Below are positions 8,623 through 16,762 of a DNA stretch of 64,000 bases, in pieces. Where the stretch lies: positions 1,054,001 through 1,118,000 of the forward strand of contig JAZKDB010000002.1 of NCBI GenBank assembly GCA_040387755.1. Reading direction: 5' to 3'. Position 1 is the first letter of the stretch. Each line of letters begins with the position of its first letter. The DNA is from Rurimicrobium sp040387755. GTDB lineage: Bacteria > Bacteroidota > Bacteroidia > Chitinophagales > Chitinophagaceae. The notes beneath the pieces were generated by a model. The model was not told the DNA's origin. It made no database searches and saw only the letters and a list, made by a program, of their open reading frames with translations. Position numbers and translations under genes: made by a program.

Positions 8623-9288
8623 CTAATTAAGTCCATCTTCCTCTAGGTAATTTTTGATTTCTTCTTTAGAAATATTAGCGGGCAATTCTTGTCCAATATT
8701 AACTGATGACATACTATTCAATATTAAATCTGTATCAAAATCATCGATATTGGCCAAAACATAGGCTGATATTTCTGAATTTGGGATAGCAGACAATTGA
8801 TTATTCTTATTTGCCCTGTGTTGATTTACCTGCAATACGCCCAGACCAATAAATACAACCAATGCCATTGAAGCAGCCAATTGTACAGTACGGAATAAGG
8901 GAACTCTTTTGGGACGTGCTGTTTCCTTCTGTTCCTTTTCTTTTACTTTAGCAAGAATCTGTTGAGGCAATGTGTCGAAATAAGCATCGGGCACTTCAAA
9001 CGGAATATTCCTGTTCCAGCTGTCCTCACGCTCATCACCAACTTTACTTAAAATCTGTGTACTCAATCCTTCAAAGTAGCTGGAATGAGGACTGGAAAAA
9101 GGCATAGAATTACCCCAAAGAGCATGAACCTCAGTTTCATCATCAGCTTGAATAAAGTGTACCATATCAACTGCCAAAGTATCAAAATAGTTGGCAGGTA
9201 TTGTATAAGGCATCAAAATCGGAGCCTTACCCAACAAAGAAGCCTCTAATTCATTAAGCTCTGCCTGTATATGTATTGACCTTTTCAT
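8623..9288 (-). CDS. Anti-sigma-like single-pass membrane protein with three YF-motif repeats
   Basis: This 221-residue protein has one predicted transmembrane helix at about residues 133-152 (QLAASMALVVFIGLGVL). The first 120 residues hold three spaced copies of one motif: PYTIPANYFDTL, PFSSPHSSYFEGL and PFEVPDAYFDTL, the last two followed by a QILxKV tail. The C-terminal region is acidic (for example DDFDTDLILN). It starts 31 bases after the ECF sigma gene. A cytoplasmic N-terminus that captures the sigma factor and a periplasmic C-terminus is the usual layout. There is no zinc-binding HxxxCxxC motif, so this is not a classical ZAS anti-sigma factor. The role is inferred from position. Confidence 0.78.
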   Translation of the reverse strand: MKRSIHIQAELNELEASLLGKAPILMPYTIPANYFDTLAVDMVHFIQADDETEVHALWGNSMPFSSPHSSYFEGLSTQILSKVGDEREDSWNRNIPFEVPDAYFDTLPQQILAKVKEKEQKETARPKRVPLFRTVQLAASMALVVFIGLGVLQVNQHRANKNNQLSAIPNSEISAYVLANIDDFDTDLILNSMSSVNIGQELPANISKEEIKNYLEEDGLN

Positions 9289-9319
9289 GTTATTTTAGAC
9301 AATTATTTCTGCTCAAAGT

Positions 9320-9886
9320 TTAATTTTCTTTCAAAAACGCTTCTATTTTCTTGACAGCATGGTGATAAGAAGCTTTTAAAGCTCCTTCTGAGGTTCCCAA
9401 TACTTCTGACATTTTTTCGTATGGCATTTCGTCGTAATACCTAAGATTAAACACTACTTTTTGCTTTTCAGGTAATGTATGTATTGCTTGCTGGAGCTTC
9501 CATTCTATTTTATTACCATCATAGCCTTGTTCGGCTTTCAACTTATTGGCATAAATATTCTCTCCTTCTTCATTCTCAGACATACTTAATGAACTGCGAC
9601 GTTTCTGTTGCTCTAAATATGTCAGTGTTTCGTTGGTGCCGATGCGGTATAACCAGGTATAAAAATTAGCTTCTTCCCTGAATTCGCCCAGGTTCTTCCA
9701 GACTTTAATAAATACATTTTGCAAAATATCATTAGTATCCTCGTGATGCACTACCATCCGACGAATATGCCAATACAAACGCTCCTGATAACGCTTTATT
9801 AATTCTGAAAAAGCCCGCTCTTTTGTTGCTTCATCGCGAAAAGCTATGAGCAAATTGCGGTCATCGAGTTGTGCCAATGAAGCCAT
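9320..9886 (-). CDS. ECF RNA polymerase sigma factor
   Basis: This 188-residue sigma factor has region 2 with DTNDILQNVFIKVWKNLGEFREEANFYTWLYRI split by normal spacing (the core-binding and -10 recognition helix) and region 4 with LPEKQKVVFNLRYYDEMPYEKMSEVLGTS, a helix-turn-helix for -35 recognition. There is no region 1 or 3, as in all ECF factors. It is the first gene of a three-gene minus-strand operon with an anti-sigma-like protein and a small secreted protein. A near match to the Bacteroidota -7 element on the minus strand (about 9925-9932, 7 of 8 positions) lies upstream. Its own regulon cannot be read from this window. Confidence 0.93.
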   Translation of the reverse strand: MASLAQLDDRNLLIAFRDEATKERAFSELIKRYQERLYWHIRRMVVHHEDTNDILQNVFIKVWKNLGEFREEANFYTWLYRIGTNETLTYLEQQKRRSSLSMSENEEGENIYANKLKAEQGYDGNKIEWKLQQAIHTLPEKQKVVFNLRYYDEMPYEKMSEVLGTSEGALKASYHHAVKKIEAFLKEN

Positions 9887-9994
9887 ATTACAAAACTTGA
9901 TTAATCCCTGTCGGGTTTAGACTGCCGAAAGTAAGAAAGTTTAATGGAGGTACATAAATATCTTTGCTATTTTTGGGCTTCAATCTTATAAAAA

Positions 9995-10357
9995 ATGAAT
10001 CCACTAATCAAAGAATTTGACGAATACCGTGGCAAAATGAACGAAATCATTTTGGGCAAACAAAATAAAGTGATTAATCGCCTTTTCAATCTGGATACCA
10101 ATACCTATGCCGAAGGCGCGCTGGATGTTAAAACAAAAGAGATGCTGGGTCTGGTTGCCAGTATGGTGCTACGTTGTGACGATTGTATTAAATATCATCT
10201 GGGTAAATGCCACGAACAAGGACTTACAACTGAAGAAGTGTATGAAGTATTTGCCATTGCCAATATTGTTGGTGGCACAATAGTTATACCTCATACACGT
10301 CGGGGAGCTGAATATTGGGAAGCCTTGATTTCAGAAGATAATCGCCACGTGCTATAA
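9995..10357 (+). CDS. Carboxymuconolactone decarboxylase family (AhpD-like) protein
   Basis: This 120-residue all-helical protein belongs to the CMD/AhpD superfamily. The redox-type motif is RCDDCIKYHLGKC: CxxC followed by a His three residues later, with an acidic residue upstream (KTKEMLGL), as in AhpD-like peroxidase partners. The Cys pair suggests disulfide redox activity rather than lactone decarboxylation (inference). The segment AIANIVGGTIVIPHTRRGAEYW is typical of the small stand-alone family members. It is a single gene with its own -7 element at 9959-9966, divergent from the sigma operon, and is followed by gcvT after 117 bases. Confidence 0.88.
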   Translation: MNPLIKEFDEYRGKMNEIILGKQNKVINRLFNLDTNTYAEGALDVKTKEMLGLVASMVLRCDDCIKYHLGKCHEQGLTTEEVYEVFAIANIVGGTIVIPHTRRGAEYWEALISEDNRHVL

Positions 10358-10474
10358 TATTTTTAATGTCTCATTATTTAGTCAAATAAGACCTGAACAA
10401 ATAGCAATTACCAAATTGTAGATTTATATTTGCGCTCAGAATATTTTTCCCTCCCTTTTTATAACAAACAAAAA

Positions 10475-11560
10475 ATGAAGAACACTCCTTTCACAGCCAT
10501 ACATCAGGCACTTGGTGCTAAGATGGCTGAATTTGCCGGCTACAATATGCCCATTTCTTATTCCGGAATCAATGAAGAACATCATACAGTGCGCAATAAT
10601 GCCGGGGTATTTGATGTGAGCCATATGGGTGAGTTTATACTTCGTGGAGATAAGGCATTAGACCTTATACAAAGGGTGACCAGTAATGATGCATCAAAAC
10701 TTACTAATGGTAAAGCTCAATACTCATGCCTTCCTAATAACGTTGGAGGTATTGTAGATGACCTTCTGGTATATTGTATCGAAGAAAACAAAACCTATCT
10801 TTTGGTGGTAAATGCATCAAACATTGAGAAGGATTGGAATTGGATCAGCTCTTTCAATACCGAGAATGTTGAAATGGAAAACATCTCCGACCGCACTGGC
10901 TTACTGGCTGTACAAGGGCCCAATGCTGTAAAGTATATGCAGGAACTTACTGACATGGATATTACTAATCTTAAGTATTACACTTTTGCCAAAGGAACTT
11001 TTGCAGGAGTCGAAAATGTATTGGTAAGTGCGACGGGCTATACAGGTTCAGGTGGGGTCGAAATATATTTTGACGATAAAGACGGTGCAGGTGAAAAAAT
11101 CTGGAATGAAATATTCCGTGTAGGTGGCCCTAACGGGATGAAGCCAATTGGTTTGGCAGCCAGAGATACATTAAGACTTGAGAAAGGATTTTGTTTGTAT
11201 GGCAATGATATAAATGACAGCACTTCTCCATTAGAAGCTGGGCTGGGCTGGATTACTAAGTTTACTAAAGATTTCAACGGCAGAGCATTATTGGAAGAGC
11301 AAAAAGCCAATGGCGTGAATAGAAAATTGGTAGGCTTTGAAATGGTTGACAAAGGTATTCCTCGCCATGACTACAAAATTGTAGATGCAAATAATAATGA
11401 GATTGGAGTTGTTACTTCTGGCACACAAGCGCCAAGCCTAAGCAAAGCTATAGGTATGGCTTATGTAACTAAAGACCATAGTGCCGAAGGTTCTGAAATA
11501 TATGTGCAGGTTAGAGACAAAGCCCTGAAAGCCGTTGTTGTAAAAATTCCATTTGTATAA
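10475..11560 (+). CDS. gcvT: Aminomethyltransferase, glycine cleavage T protein
   Basis: This 361-residue T protein moves the aminomethyl carbon of glycine from the H-protein lipoyl arm to tetrahydrofolate, releasing ammonia. The ATG at 10475 gives the usual start MKNTPFTAIHQALGAKMAEFAGYNMPISY; a TTG 45 bases further up in frame is within the promoter element and is not used. Family landmarks are FDVSHMGEF, DDLLVYC, LLAVQGPNA, SATGYTGSGGVEIYF (folate-site region) and LRLEKGFCLYGNDI. The length is normal. Genes for the H and P proteins are not in this window. pyrH follows after 51 bases and may be co-transcribed. Confidence 0.96.
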   Translation: MKNTPFTAIHQALGAKMAEFAGYNMPISYSGINEEHHTVRNNAGVFDVSHMGEFILRGDKALDLIQRVTSNDASKLTNGKAQYSCLPNNVGGIVDDLLVYCIEENKTYLLVVNASNIEKDWNWISSFNTENVEMENISDRTGLLAVQGPNAVKYMQELTDMDITNLKYYTFAKGTFAGVENVLVSATGYTGSGGVEIYFDDKDGAGEKIWNEIFRVGGPNGMKPIGLAARDTLRLEKGFCLYGNDINDSTSPLEAGLGWITKFTKDFNGRALLEEQKANGVNRKLVGFEMVDKGIPRHDYKIVDANNNEIGVVTSGTQAPSLSKAIGMAYVTKDHSAEGSEIYVQVRDKALKAVVVKIPFV

Positions 11561-11611
11561 TTATACAATAAGGCAAAATAATTGAAACCATTTAAATAAT
11601 CCAGACGAACA

Positions 11612-12322
11612 ATGCTACCAAAGTACAGCAGAATATTATTAAAATTATCAGGAGAGTCGCTGATGGGTGACAGAAATTTTGGACTAGACCCCAAAATGCT
11701 AACACAATATGCTTTGGATATCAAAAGTATAGTTGAAATTGGAATTCAGGTTTCAATAGTTATTGGCGGTGGCAACATCTACAGAGGAATGAATGAAAGT
11801 GAAACAGGAATAGAGCGTGCACAAGGAGACTATATGGGCATGCTTGCTACTGTAATTAATGGTATGGCCTTACAAGCTTCTTTGGAAAAAAACGGAGTTA
11901 AAACCCGTTTAATGAGTGCTATTAAAATGGAACAGATTGCAGAACCATATATTCGACGCAGAGCAATACGCCATCTCGAAAAAGATCGTGTAGTAATATT
12001 TGCTGCTGGCACAGGGAATCCTTATTTCACTACAGACACGGCTGGTGCTTTGCGCGCTGTAGAGATTGAGGCAGATGTAATCCTTAAAGGTACTCGTGTA
12101 GATGGTATCTATACGGCTGACCCTGAAAAGGACAGCACAGCTACAAGATATGATGCCATTTCTTTTTCAGAAGCAATCAGTAAAGAATTAAAAGTAATGG
12201 ATATGACAGCATTTACTTTGTGTCAGGAAAACAACTTACCCATCATTGTTTTTGACATGAACAAACCGGGCAACCTACTGGATGTTGTAAGTGGAAAGCA
12301 AGTGGGTACGATAGTTAAATAG
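11612..12322 (+). CDS. pyrH: UMP kinase
   Basis: This 236-residue hexameric UMP kinase phosphorylates UMP to UDP in pyrimidine synthesis and belongs to the amino acid kinase fold. The start LPKYSRILLKLSGESLMG carries the ATP-binding KLSGE motif. It continues with VIGGGNIYRG, DYMGMLATVINGMALQ, and the UMP/effector segment AAGTGNPYFTTDTAGALRA, then LKGTRVDGIYTADP. All are diagnostic and the length is standard. It starts 51 bases after gcvT and ends before a strong bidirectional hairpin terminator. In most Bacteroidota pyrH is followed by frr, which is absent here. Confidence 0.97.
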   Translation: MLPKYSRILLKLSGESLMGDRNFGLDPKMLTQYALDIKSIVEIGIQVSIVIGGGNIYRGMNESETGIERAQGDYMGMLATVINGMALQASLEKNGVKTRLMSAIKMEQIAEPYIRRRAIRHLEKDRVVIFAAGTGNPYFTTDTAGALRAVEIEADVILKGTRVDGIYTADPEKDSTATRYDAISFSEAISKELKVMDMTAFTLCQENNLPIIVFDMNKPGNLLDVVSGKQVGTIVK

Positions 12323-12350
12323 TTGAATCCACAGAAAAGATTGAAAGATT

Positions 12351-12392
12351 AAAAAAGCGCCGCAGTGATATATATCACTGCGGCGCTTTTTT
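12351..12392. terminator. Bidirectional rho-independent terminator after pyrH
   Basis: A perfect 20-base-pair inverted repeat has arms at 12351-12370 and 12373-12392 with a two-base central gap. The arms begin with six A and end with six T, so it makes a GC-rich hairpin with a U tract when transcribed from either side. It separates pyrH (plus) from the secreted protease (minus). Confidence 0.92.
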
Positions 12393-12435
12393 AATGCATA
12401 AAATAATGATAAGAACCCAAAAGCTTATACATAAA

Positions 12436-12463
12436 AACGCCTGTCTCCGAAAAGACAGGCGTT
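12436..12463 (-). terminator. Rho-independent terminator of the secreted protease gene
   Basis: An 11-base-pair perfect stem (12436-12446 with 12453-12463) has a six-base loop and is followed on the minus strand by a T-rich tract. It lies 23 bases beyond the protease stop. Together with the hairpin at 12351-12392 it makes a double terminator between convergent genes. Confidence 0.85.
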
Positions 12464-12485
12464 CTAAAATATTAATATCAATACA

Positions 12486-15218
12486 CTAGTAAACTATTAA
12501 TTTCTCAGTTTGATTCAAGTTATCATCTCCACTGATACGTACCAAATAAACACCTTTGGCACCCAATTGAGCAGCTGGAATTTCAACACGAGCATTATTT
12601 TGGTCTACTTTGGTATTAATAGAATAAACCAATTTTCCTGTCATATCCATTACTTCAATTTTCACATGTGCATTAGGTTTTTGGAACAGCACAAATGTGT
12701 TTGTAGTTGCAGGATTTGGAGCTAATGCAACCTTTTTATCACCCAGAATCATTTCGTTCACTGACAAAGGATTGTCACTGATATTGATGCGGTCAATATA
12801 AAAGTTATTACCTGATGCATAAGCAAAGGAACCTACTGGACGTGAAGATGGTTTATAACGGAAACGGAAGAAAACACGATTGTTTCTAATCGTTGAAGCA
12901 CCTGATTTCAAATCAATGCTGATTGGCTTCCACTCATCCCATGATGGTTGAAACTCACCAACTGCAACAGTTCCTACTGTTTGCAATTCAGCATCTTTCA
13001 TTGTTTTTAAGTTAGTCCATGTAGCACCACAGTTAGTAGAGTATGCTATTTCCAAAACATCCTTCATCAGTGTAGGATTAGTAGTTCCATAAGCTCCTGA
13101 ATACATGAAATTCAAATTTCCGTTAACTGCACCCAAAACACTCAAATCGAATGCGGGAGTAAAGAAATCATCGAAATCTCCTGCTGGATCACCAAGTGTA
13201 GTTTCGGGGAAAGAACGATCATCATAACTTCTGTAACGGATTGACTTACCATCATAAACTCCTCTATCAGTAATTTCCCATTTAAATCTATTGTTATAAT
13301 AGTTGAAAATTGGCCATTTTGCATTTTCAGCTTCATTAGCAAAATCTTGCCAATAACCAATAGGATTAATTGCGTTTGGATCTGCAACATAAACACTTGG
13401 CATTGTTTCAAAAGTATCTACACCAACAGCGTTTCCGGCGACCAATTTAACTGAAGCCCAACCCGGAGTTGCAAATTTTGTAGTAATAACTCCGCCGACA
13501 GGTGTTGTTGAGGTTGCTCCGTTTGTTAATATCCAATCTTTTGAAGTAGCGGCAGCCTGCCAGCTTCTGTCTGTAAATTTGAAACTATACAATGAAGCTG
13601 CATTATCAGCACACAAGAAGTAGGAAGGTTCAGCTGCTAAAATCAATGATGCAGAAATTCCTTTATCTACTGAATACTCAGCTTTTGGTTTTAACGCCGG
13701 CGGTGTTGCCAATGCACCTGTATTGGCCAGATTTTCAGGCGAGATTAGGCTACTTCTGCTAGCAACAGAGCTTGTTAATGCGGCACGCATACGCTCTACC
13801 TGTCCAGCTGTAAACATTTTAGAACAATAGCTGTAGTCCATTATGTTTTGAGTATTGGTCGTATCGGGGTAATCTACTAAAGAATCATTGGCATATATTT
13901 TATAAAACCCATAAGTAAACTTCCAATCGTAGAAGAAGTTGTAAAAATTATCTGAAGAACCCACTTCTTTTAATAATATGGTACCATTGAATCCTCTTGG
14001 ATAAATTGAAGTACTGGTAGTAAGAGTGTCTCTTGCAGCACCAGGATTTTGCAGGAAGCATAATGTGAAATTGGTAGCAGTATCGGCGGGTGGTAATTTG
14101 AACTTATGAGTGACAATTTGTGCTGCATTTATTACAGTAGTCATAACAACGGCAGTATCTATAACTATGTCGTTTCTTTTCAAACCGATGATATAAGTAG
14201 AGCCAATCGCTGCTGAGGGGAAAAAGGTAACAGACTCAATAGTAGTTGCCGTACGATTTTTAAACACGATACCTTTATTTGTAGAGGTGTCGGAGATAAT
14301 CTTGATAGAATCTAAGCGAGGCTTAGCTGCTAATGCATTTCTTTTGAATAAACAGGCTGTATCATAAAGTGCAGCAGCAAAGCAATTATCATGACCTTTG
14401 GTCGGCGGTGTATCTTCTACTTCATCATCTCCACAAGCAACTCCTGGATTATTAGTTCCACCCCAAGGATGATCCAAATTAAGTTCGTGACCGAATTCGT
14501 GTGCGATAGCTACACTATTGTAAGCAAGTAAATAACTAGACAAAGAAATTACTCCATCATAATAAGGAATCACATCTCCGCTAGAGGGCTTGTAGGCATA
14601 AGCTGCGGGTTTGAAACCATCACTACTGGGCTTGAAGGCTCTGATAACCCATACATTCATATAATTGTTCGGAGGCCATTGATCATATTTTGCCAAATCA
14701 TTAGCTGCCAGACTACCATAGTCGCGACGACGAGTGATACCCCTCGTCGGATTGCCGAAGGGATCCTTTGTTGCCAAATGCCATTTTATATTAGCCTTGC
14801 CAATATAGCGGGTTTTTGAATTATGAATAAAGCCTTTGAAAGGATTGATTACATCAATGGTGTCTGCATTCTGTTTTGCATAATATGAATTCACACGTGC
14901 AACACATAATTCGACATCGGCATCACTAATGTATTCTTCGCCATAGTCATGAATAATGTGGAAGACTAAGGGCACATCGTATATCGTTGTACCATCATCA
15001 GTAGTTTTAGCAAAAGGTGATAAGTCCTTTAAGGACATTTTCGATAGTTTTTCGGTAATTTCTTTGCTTAACGCAGCATCACGATCTGCAATTTCAGGAT
15101 GCGTAGCCACCAAGCGCTTATACACTTCGTCTGTACCGCAGGGTGTTGTACTTTGAGCGTGAGCAGAAGGACCAAAAAATCCAAGTAGTGATAGTGAATA
15201 CAATAATTTCTTCATCAT
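12486..15218 (-). CDS. Secreted M43-like metzincin protease with T9SS type A tail
   Basis: This is a 910-residue secreted protein with a signal peptide ending SAHAQ. The catalytic zinc motif is HEFGHELNLDH at residues 240-250, giving three His ligands (240, 244, 250) and the general base E241. A Met-turn NIMDYS with downstream FTAGQVERM is typical of pappalysin-type (M43) metzincins. The canonical Gly three residues after the second His is Asn here. The middle part carries a beta-rich domain and a region with FDDFFTPAFDLS like MAM/jelly-roll modules. The last 85 residues are a type A sorting domain (ALAPNPATTNTFVL to KGVYLVRIS and EKLIVY) for T9SS export and cell-surface attachment. It is a single gene with a -7 element at 15257-15264 and a terminator at 12436-12463. 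Confidence 0.93.
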   Translation of the reverse strand: MMKKLLYSLSLLGFFGPSAHAQSTTPCGTDEVYKRLVATHPEIADRDAALSKEITEKLSKMSLKDLSPFAKTTDDGTTIYDVPLVFHIIHDYGEEYISDADVELCVARVNSYYAKQNADTIDVINPFKGFIHNSKTRYIGKANIKWHLATKDPFGNPTRGITRRRDYGSLAANDLAKYDQWPPNNYMNVWVIRAFKPSSDGFKPAAYAYKPSSGDVIPYYDGVISLSSYLLAYNSVAIAHEFGHELNLDHPWGGTNNPGVACGDDEVEDTPPTKGHDNCFAAALYDTACLFKRNALAAKPRLDSIKIISDTSTNKGIVFKNRTATTIESVTFFPSAAIGSTYIIGLKRNDIVIDTAVVMTTVINAAQIVTHKFKLPPADTATNFTLCFLQNPGAARDTLTTSTSIYPRGFNGTILLKEVGSSDNFYNFFYDWKFTYGFYKIYANDSLVDYPDTTNTQNIMDYSYCSKMFTAGQVERMRAALTSSVASRSSLISPENLANTGALATPPALKPKAEYSVDKGISASLILAAEPSYFLCADNAASLYSFKFTDRSWQAAATSKDWILTNGATSTTPVGGVITTKFATPGWASVKLVAGNAVGVDTFETMPSVYVADPNAINPIGYWQDFANEAENAKWPIFNYYNNRFKWEITDRGVYDGKSIRYRSYDDRSFPETTLGDPAGDFDDFFTPAFDLSVLGAVNGNLNFMYSGAYGTTNPTLMKDVLEIAYSTNCGATWTNLKTMKDAELQTVGTVAVGEFQPSWDEWKPISIDLKSGASTIRNNRVFFRFRYKPSSRPVGSFAYASGNNFYIDRINISDNPLSVNEMILGDKKVALAPNPATTNTFVLFQKPNAHVKIEVMDMTGKLVYSINTKVDQNNARVEIPAAQLGAKGVYLVRISGDDNLNQTEKLIVY

Positions 15219-15256
15219 TGTTAATTTTTTATAAGTATGTTTTGAAACAACAGTAC

Positions 15257-15264
15257 CAAAGGTA
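15257..15264 (-). promoter_or_regulatory. Bacteroidota -7 element upstream of the secreted protease
   Basis: On the minus strand this reads TACCTTTG, an exact match to TAnnTTTG, 39 bases upstream of the ATG. No good -33 TTTG is seen. Confidence 0.5.
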
Positions 15265-15336
15265 AAAAAAAATGTGAGATATTTTCTTTTTGGAGGGGGT
15301 GATTTTTGAAAGTTAAATAATTTCTCAAATACATGG

Positions 15337-16620
15337 CTATTTTATACCAAAAGCCTTCTTTACTTTATCAACATAATCCAGTTTTTCCCATGTAAATAAT
15401 TCCACTTTTACCTTTTTCTCGTTATCCTTTCCTTTGTTAAACACTTTGGTTACTATTTCAGACTGACGCCCCATATGACCATAGGCCGCAGTTTCGGCAT
15501 AAATCGGATTTCTCAATTTCAATCGTTGTTCGATGGCATAAGGACGCATATCAAATACCTTTTCCACTATTTTAGCAATAGCGCCATCGTTCAATTTTAC
15601 ATTTGCTGTACCGTATGTATCTACAAAAATACCACAAGGTTTTGCAACACCAATAGCATAAGATACCTGAACCAATACCTCCGAACAAACACCGGCAGCA
15701 ACAAGATTTTTGGCAATATGCCTTGTTGCATACGCAGCAGAACGATCTACTTTACTGGGGTCTTTGCCGGAAAATGCGCCGCCACCATGAGCACCTTTAC
15801 CACCATAAGTGTCTACGATAATTTTACGGCCAGTTAATCCTGTATCGCCGTGCGGACCACCTATTACAAACTTCCCTGTGGGGTTGATATGATAGGTAAT
15901 CTTGTCATTAAACAATTTTTGAAGATTAGGCTTTAATTGCTTCTTAACCCTTGGTATAATAACTTCAATGATATCTTTTTTGATTTTATCCAACATTTTT
16001 TTGTCCGATTTGTCAAAATCATCATGTTGGGTAGAAACAACTATCGTGTCAATGCGTATAGGATTATTATTGTCATCATACTCAATGGTTACCTGACTTT
16101 TTGCATCTGGTCTCAAATATTTCAATTCTTTGCCAGCTCTTCTTGTTTTAGATAATTCTTTCAAAATCTTGTGAGCAAGATCCAAAGCCAGTGGCATATA
16201 GTTATCTGTTTCGCTGGTGGCATAACCAAACATCATACCTTGATCACCAGCTCCCTGAGCATTTGCCTTTGTTTCGAAATCCACCTTTTTCGTAGAACGG
16301 TCAACACCTCTGTTAATATCAGCGGATTGCTCATGAATGGCCGATAGGATACCGCAGGAGTTTGCTTCAAACATGTATTCTGATTTGGTGTAGCCAATTT
16401 CACGGATTACCTCACGTGTAATTTCCTGTACATCCAAATATGCTTTTGACTTAACTTCTCCGGCCAATACAACCTGACCAGTTGTTACAAGAGTTTCACA
16501 GGCTACTTTTGAGTCAGAATCGTAAGCTAAAAAATGATCAATAAGAGCATCAGAAATCTGATCGGCAACTTTATCTGGGTGACCTTCGGATACAGACTCG
16601 GATGTGAACAAATAGGGCAT
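15337..16620 (-). CDS. metK: S-adenosylmethionine synthetase
   Basis: This 427-residue enzyme makes S-adenosylmethionine from methionine and ATP. The start MPYLFTSESVSEGHPDKVADQ holds the ATP/methionine-binding GHPDK motif. Further landmarks are ANAQGAGDQGMMFGYA, the P-loop-like GGAHGGGAFSGKD in slightly split form (YGGKGAHGGGAFSGKDPSK) and the C-terminal AAYGHMG. It is longer than E. coli MetK (about 384 residues) but in the usual range for Bacteroidota. It lies downstream of glmS on the same strand but is separated from it by a hairpin terminator and has its own -7 element at 16660-16667. No SAM riboswitch was recognised in the 142-base gap. Confidence 0.97.
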   Translation of the reverse strand: MPYLFTSESVSEGHPDKVADQISDALIDHFLAYDSDSKVACETLVTTGQVVLAGEVKSKAYLDVQEITREVIREIGYTKSEYMFEANSCGILSAIHEQSADINRGVDRSTKKVDFETKANAQGAGDQGMMFGYATSETDNYMPLALDLAHKILKELSKTRRAGKELKYLRPDAKSQVTIEYDDNNNPIRIDTIVVSTQHDDFDKSDKKMLDKIKKDIIEVIIPRVKKQLKPNLQKLFNDKITYHINPTGKFVIGGPHGDTGLTGRKIIVDTYGGKGAHGGGAFSGKDPSKVDRSAAYATRHIAKNLVAAGVCSEVLVQVSYAIGVAKPCGIFVDTYGTANVKLNDGAIAKIVEKVFDMRPYAIEQRLKLRNPIYAETAAYGHMGRQSEIVTKVFNKGKDNEKKVKVELFTWEKLDYVDKVKKAFGIK

Positions 16621-16659
16621 AATTGTTGGTTTTATTTAGTAAGATTTTTTTTGTTGTCG

Positions 16660-16667
16660 CAAATTTA
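16660..16667 (-). promoter_or_regulatory. -7 element upstream of metK
   Basis: The minus strand reads TAAATTTG, an exact TAnnTTTG match, 40 bases upstream of the metK ATG and downstream of the glmS terminator. Confidence 0.5.
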
Positions 16668-16701
16668 AGTAATCGTATCTATCGAAAAGACACTAAATAA
16701 A

Positions 16702-16740
16702 AAAGAGTAAAAGTTTTGTGGATAAAAACCTTTACTCTTT
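16702..16740 (-). terminator. Terminator after glmS
   Basis: The arms aaagagtaaa (16702-16711) and tttactcttt (16731-16740) pair perfectly, and an inner gtttt/aaaac stem extends the helix. On the minus strand it is followed by a T-rich run, as expected for the end of the glmS transcript. Confidence 0.75.
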
Positions 16741-16762
16741 GATGTAAATATTATAATCAATC

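Noticed and set aside
16621..16762. SAM riboswitch before metK
   Set aside because: The 142-base gap holds a terminator of glmS and a promoter; no SAM-I or SAM-II core is recognisable.
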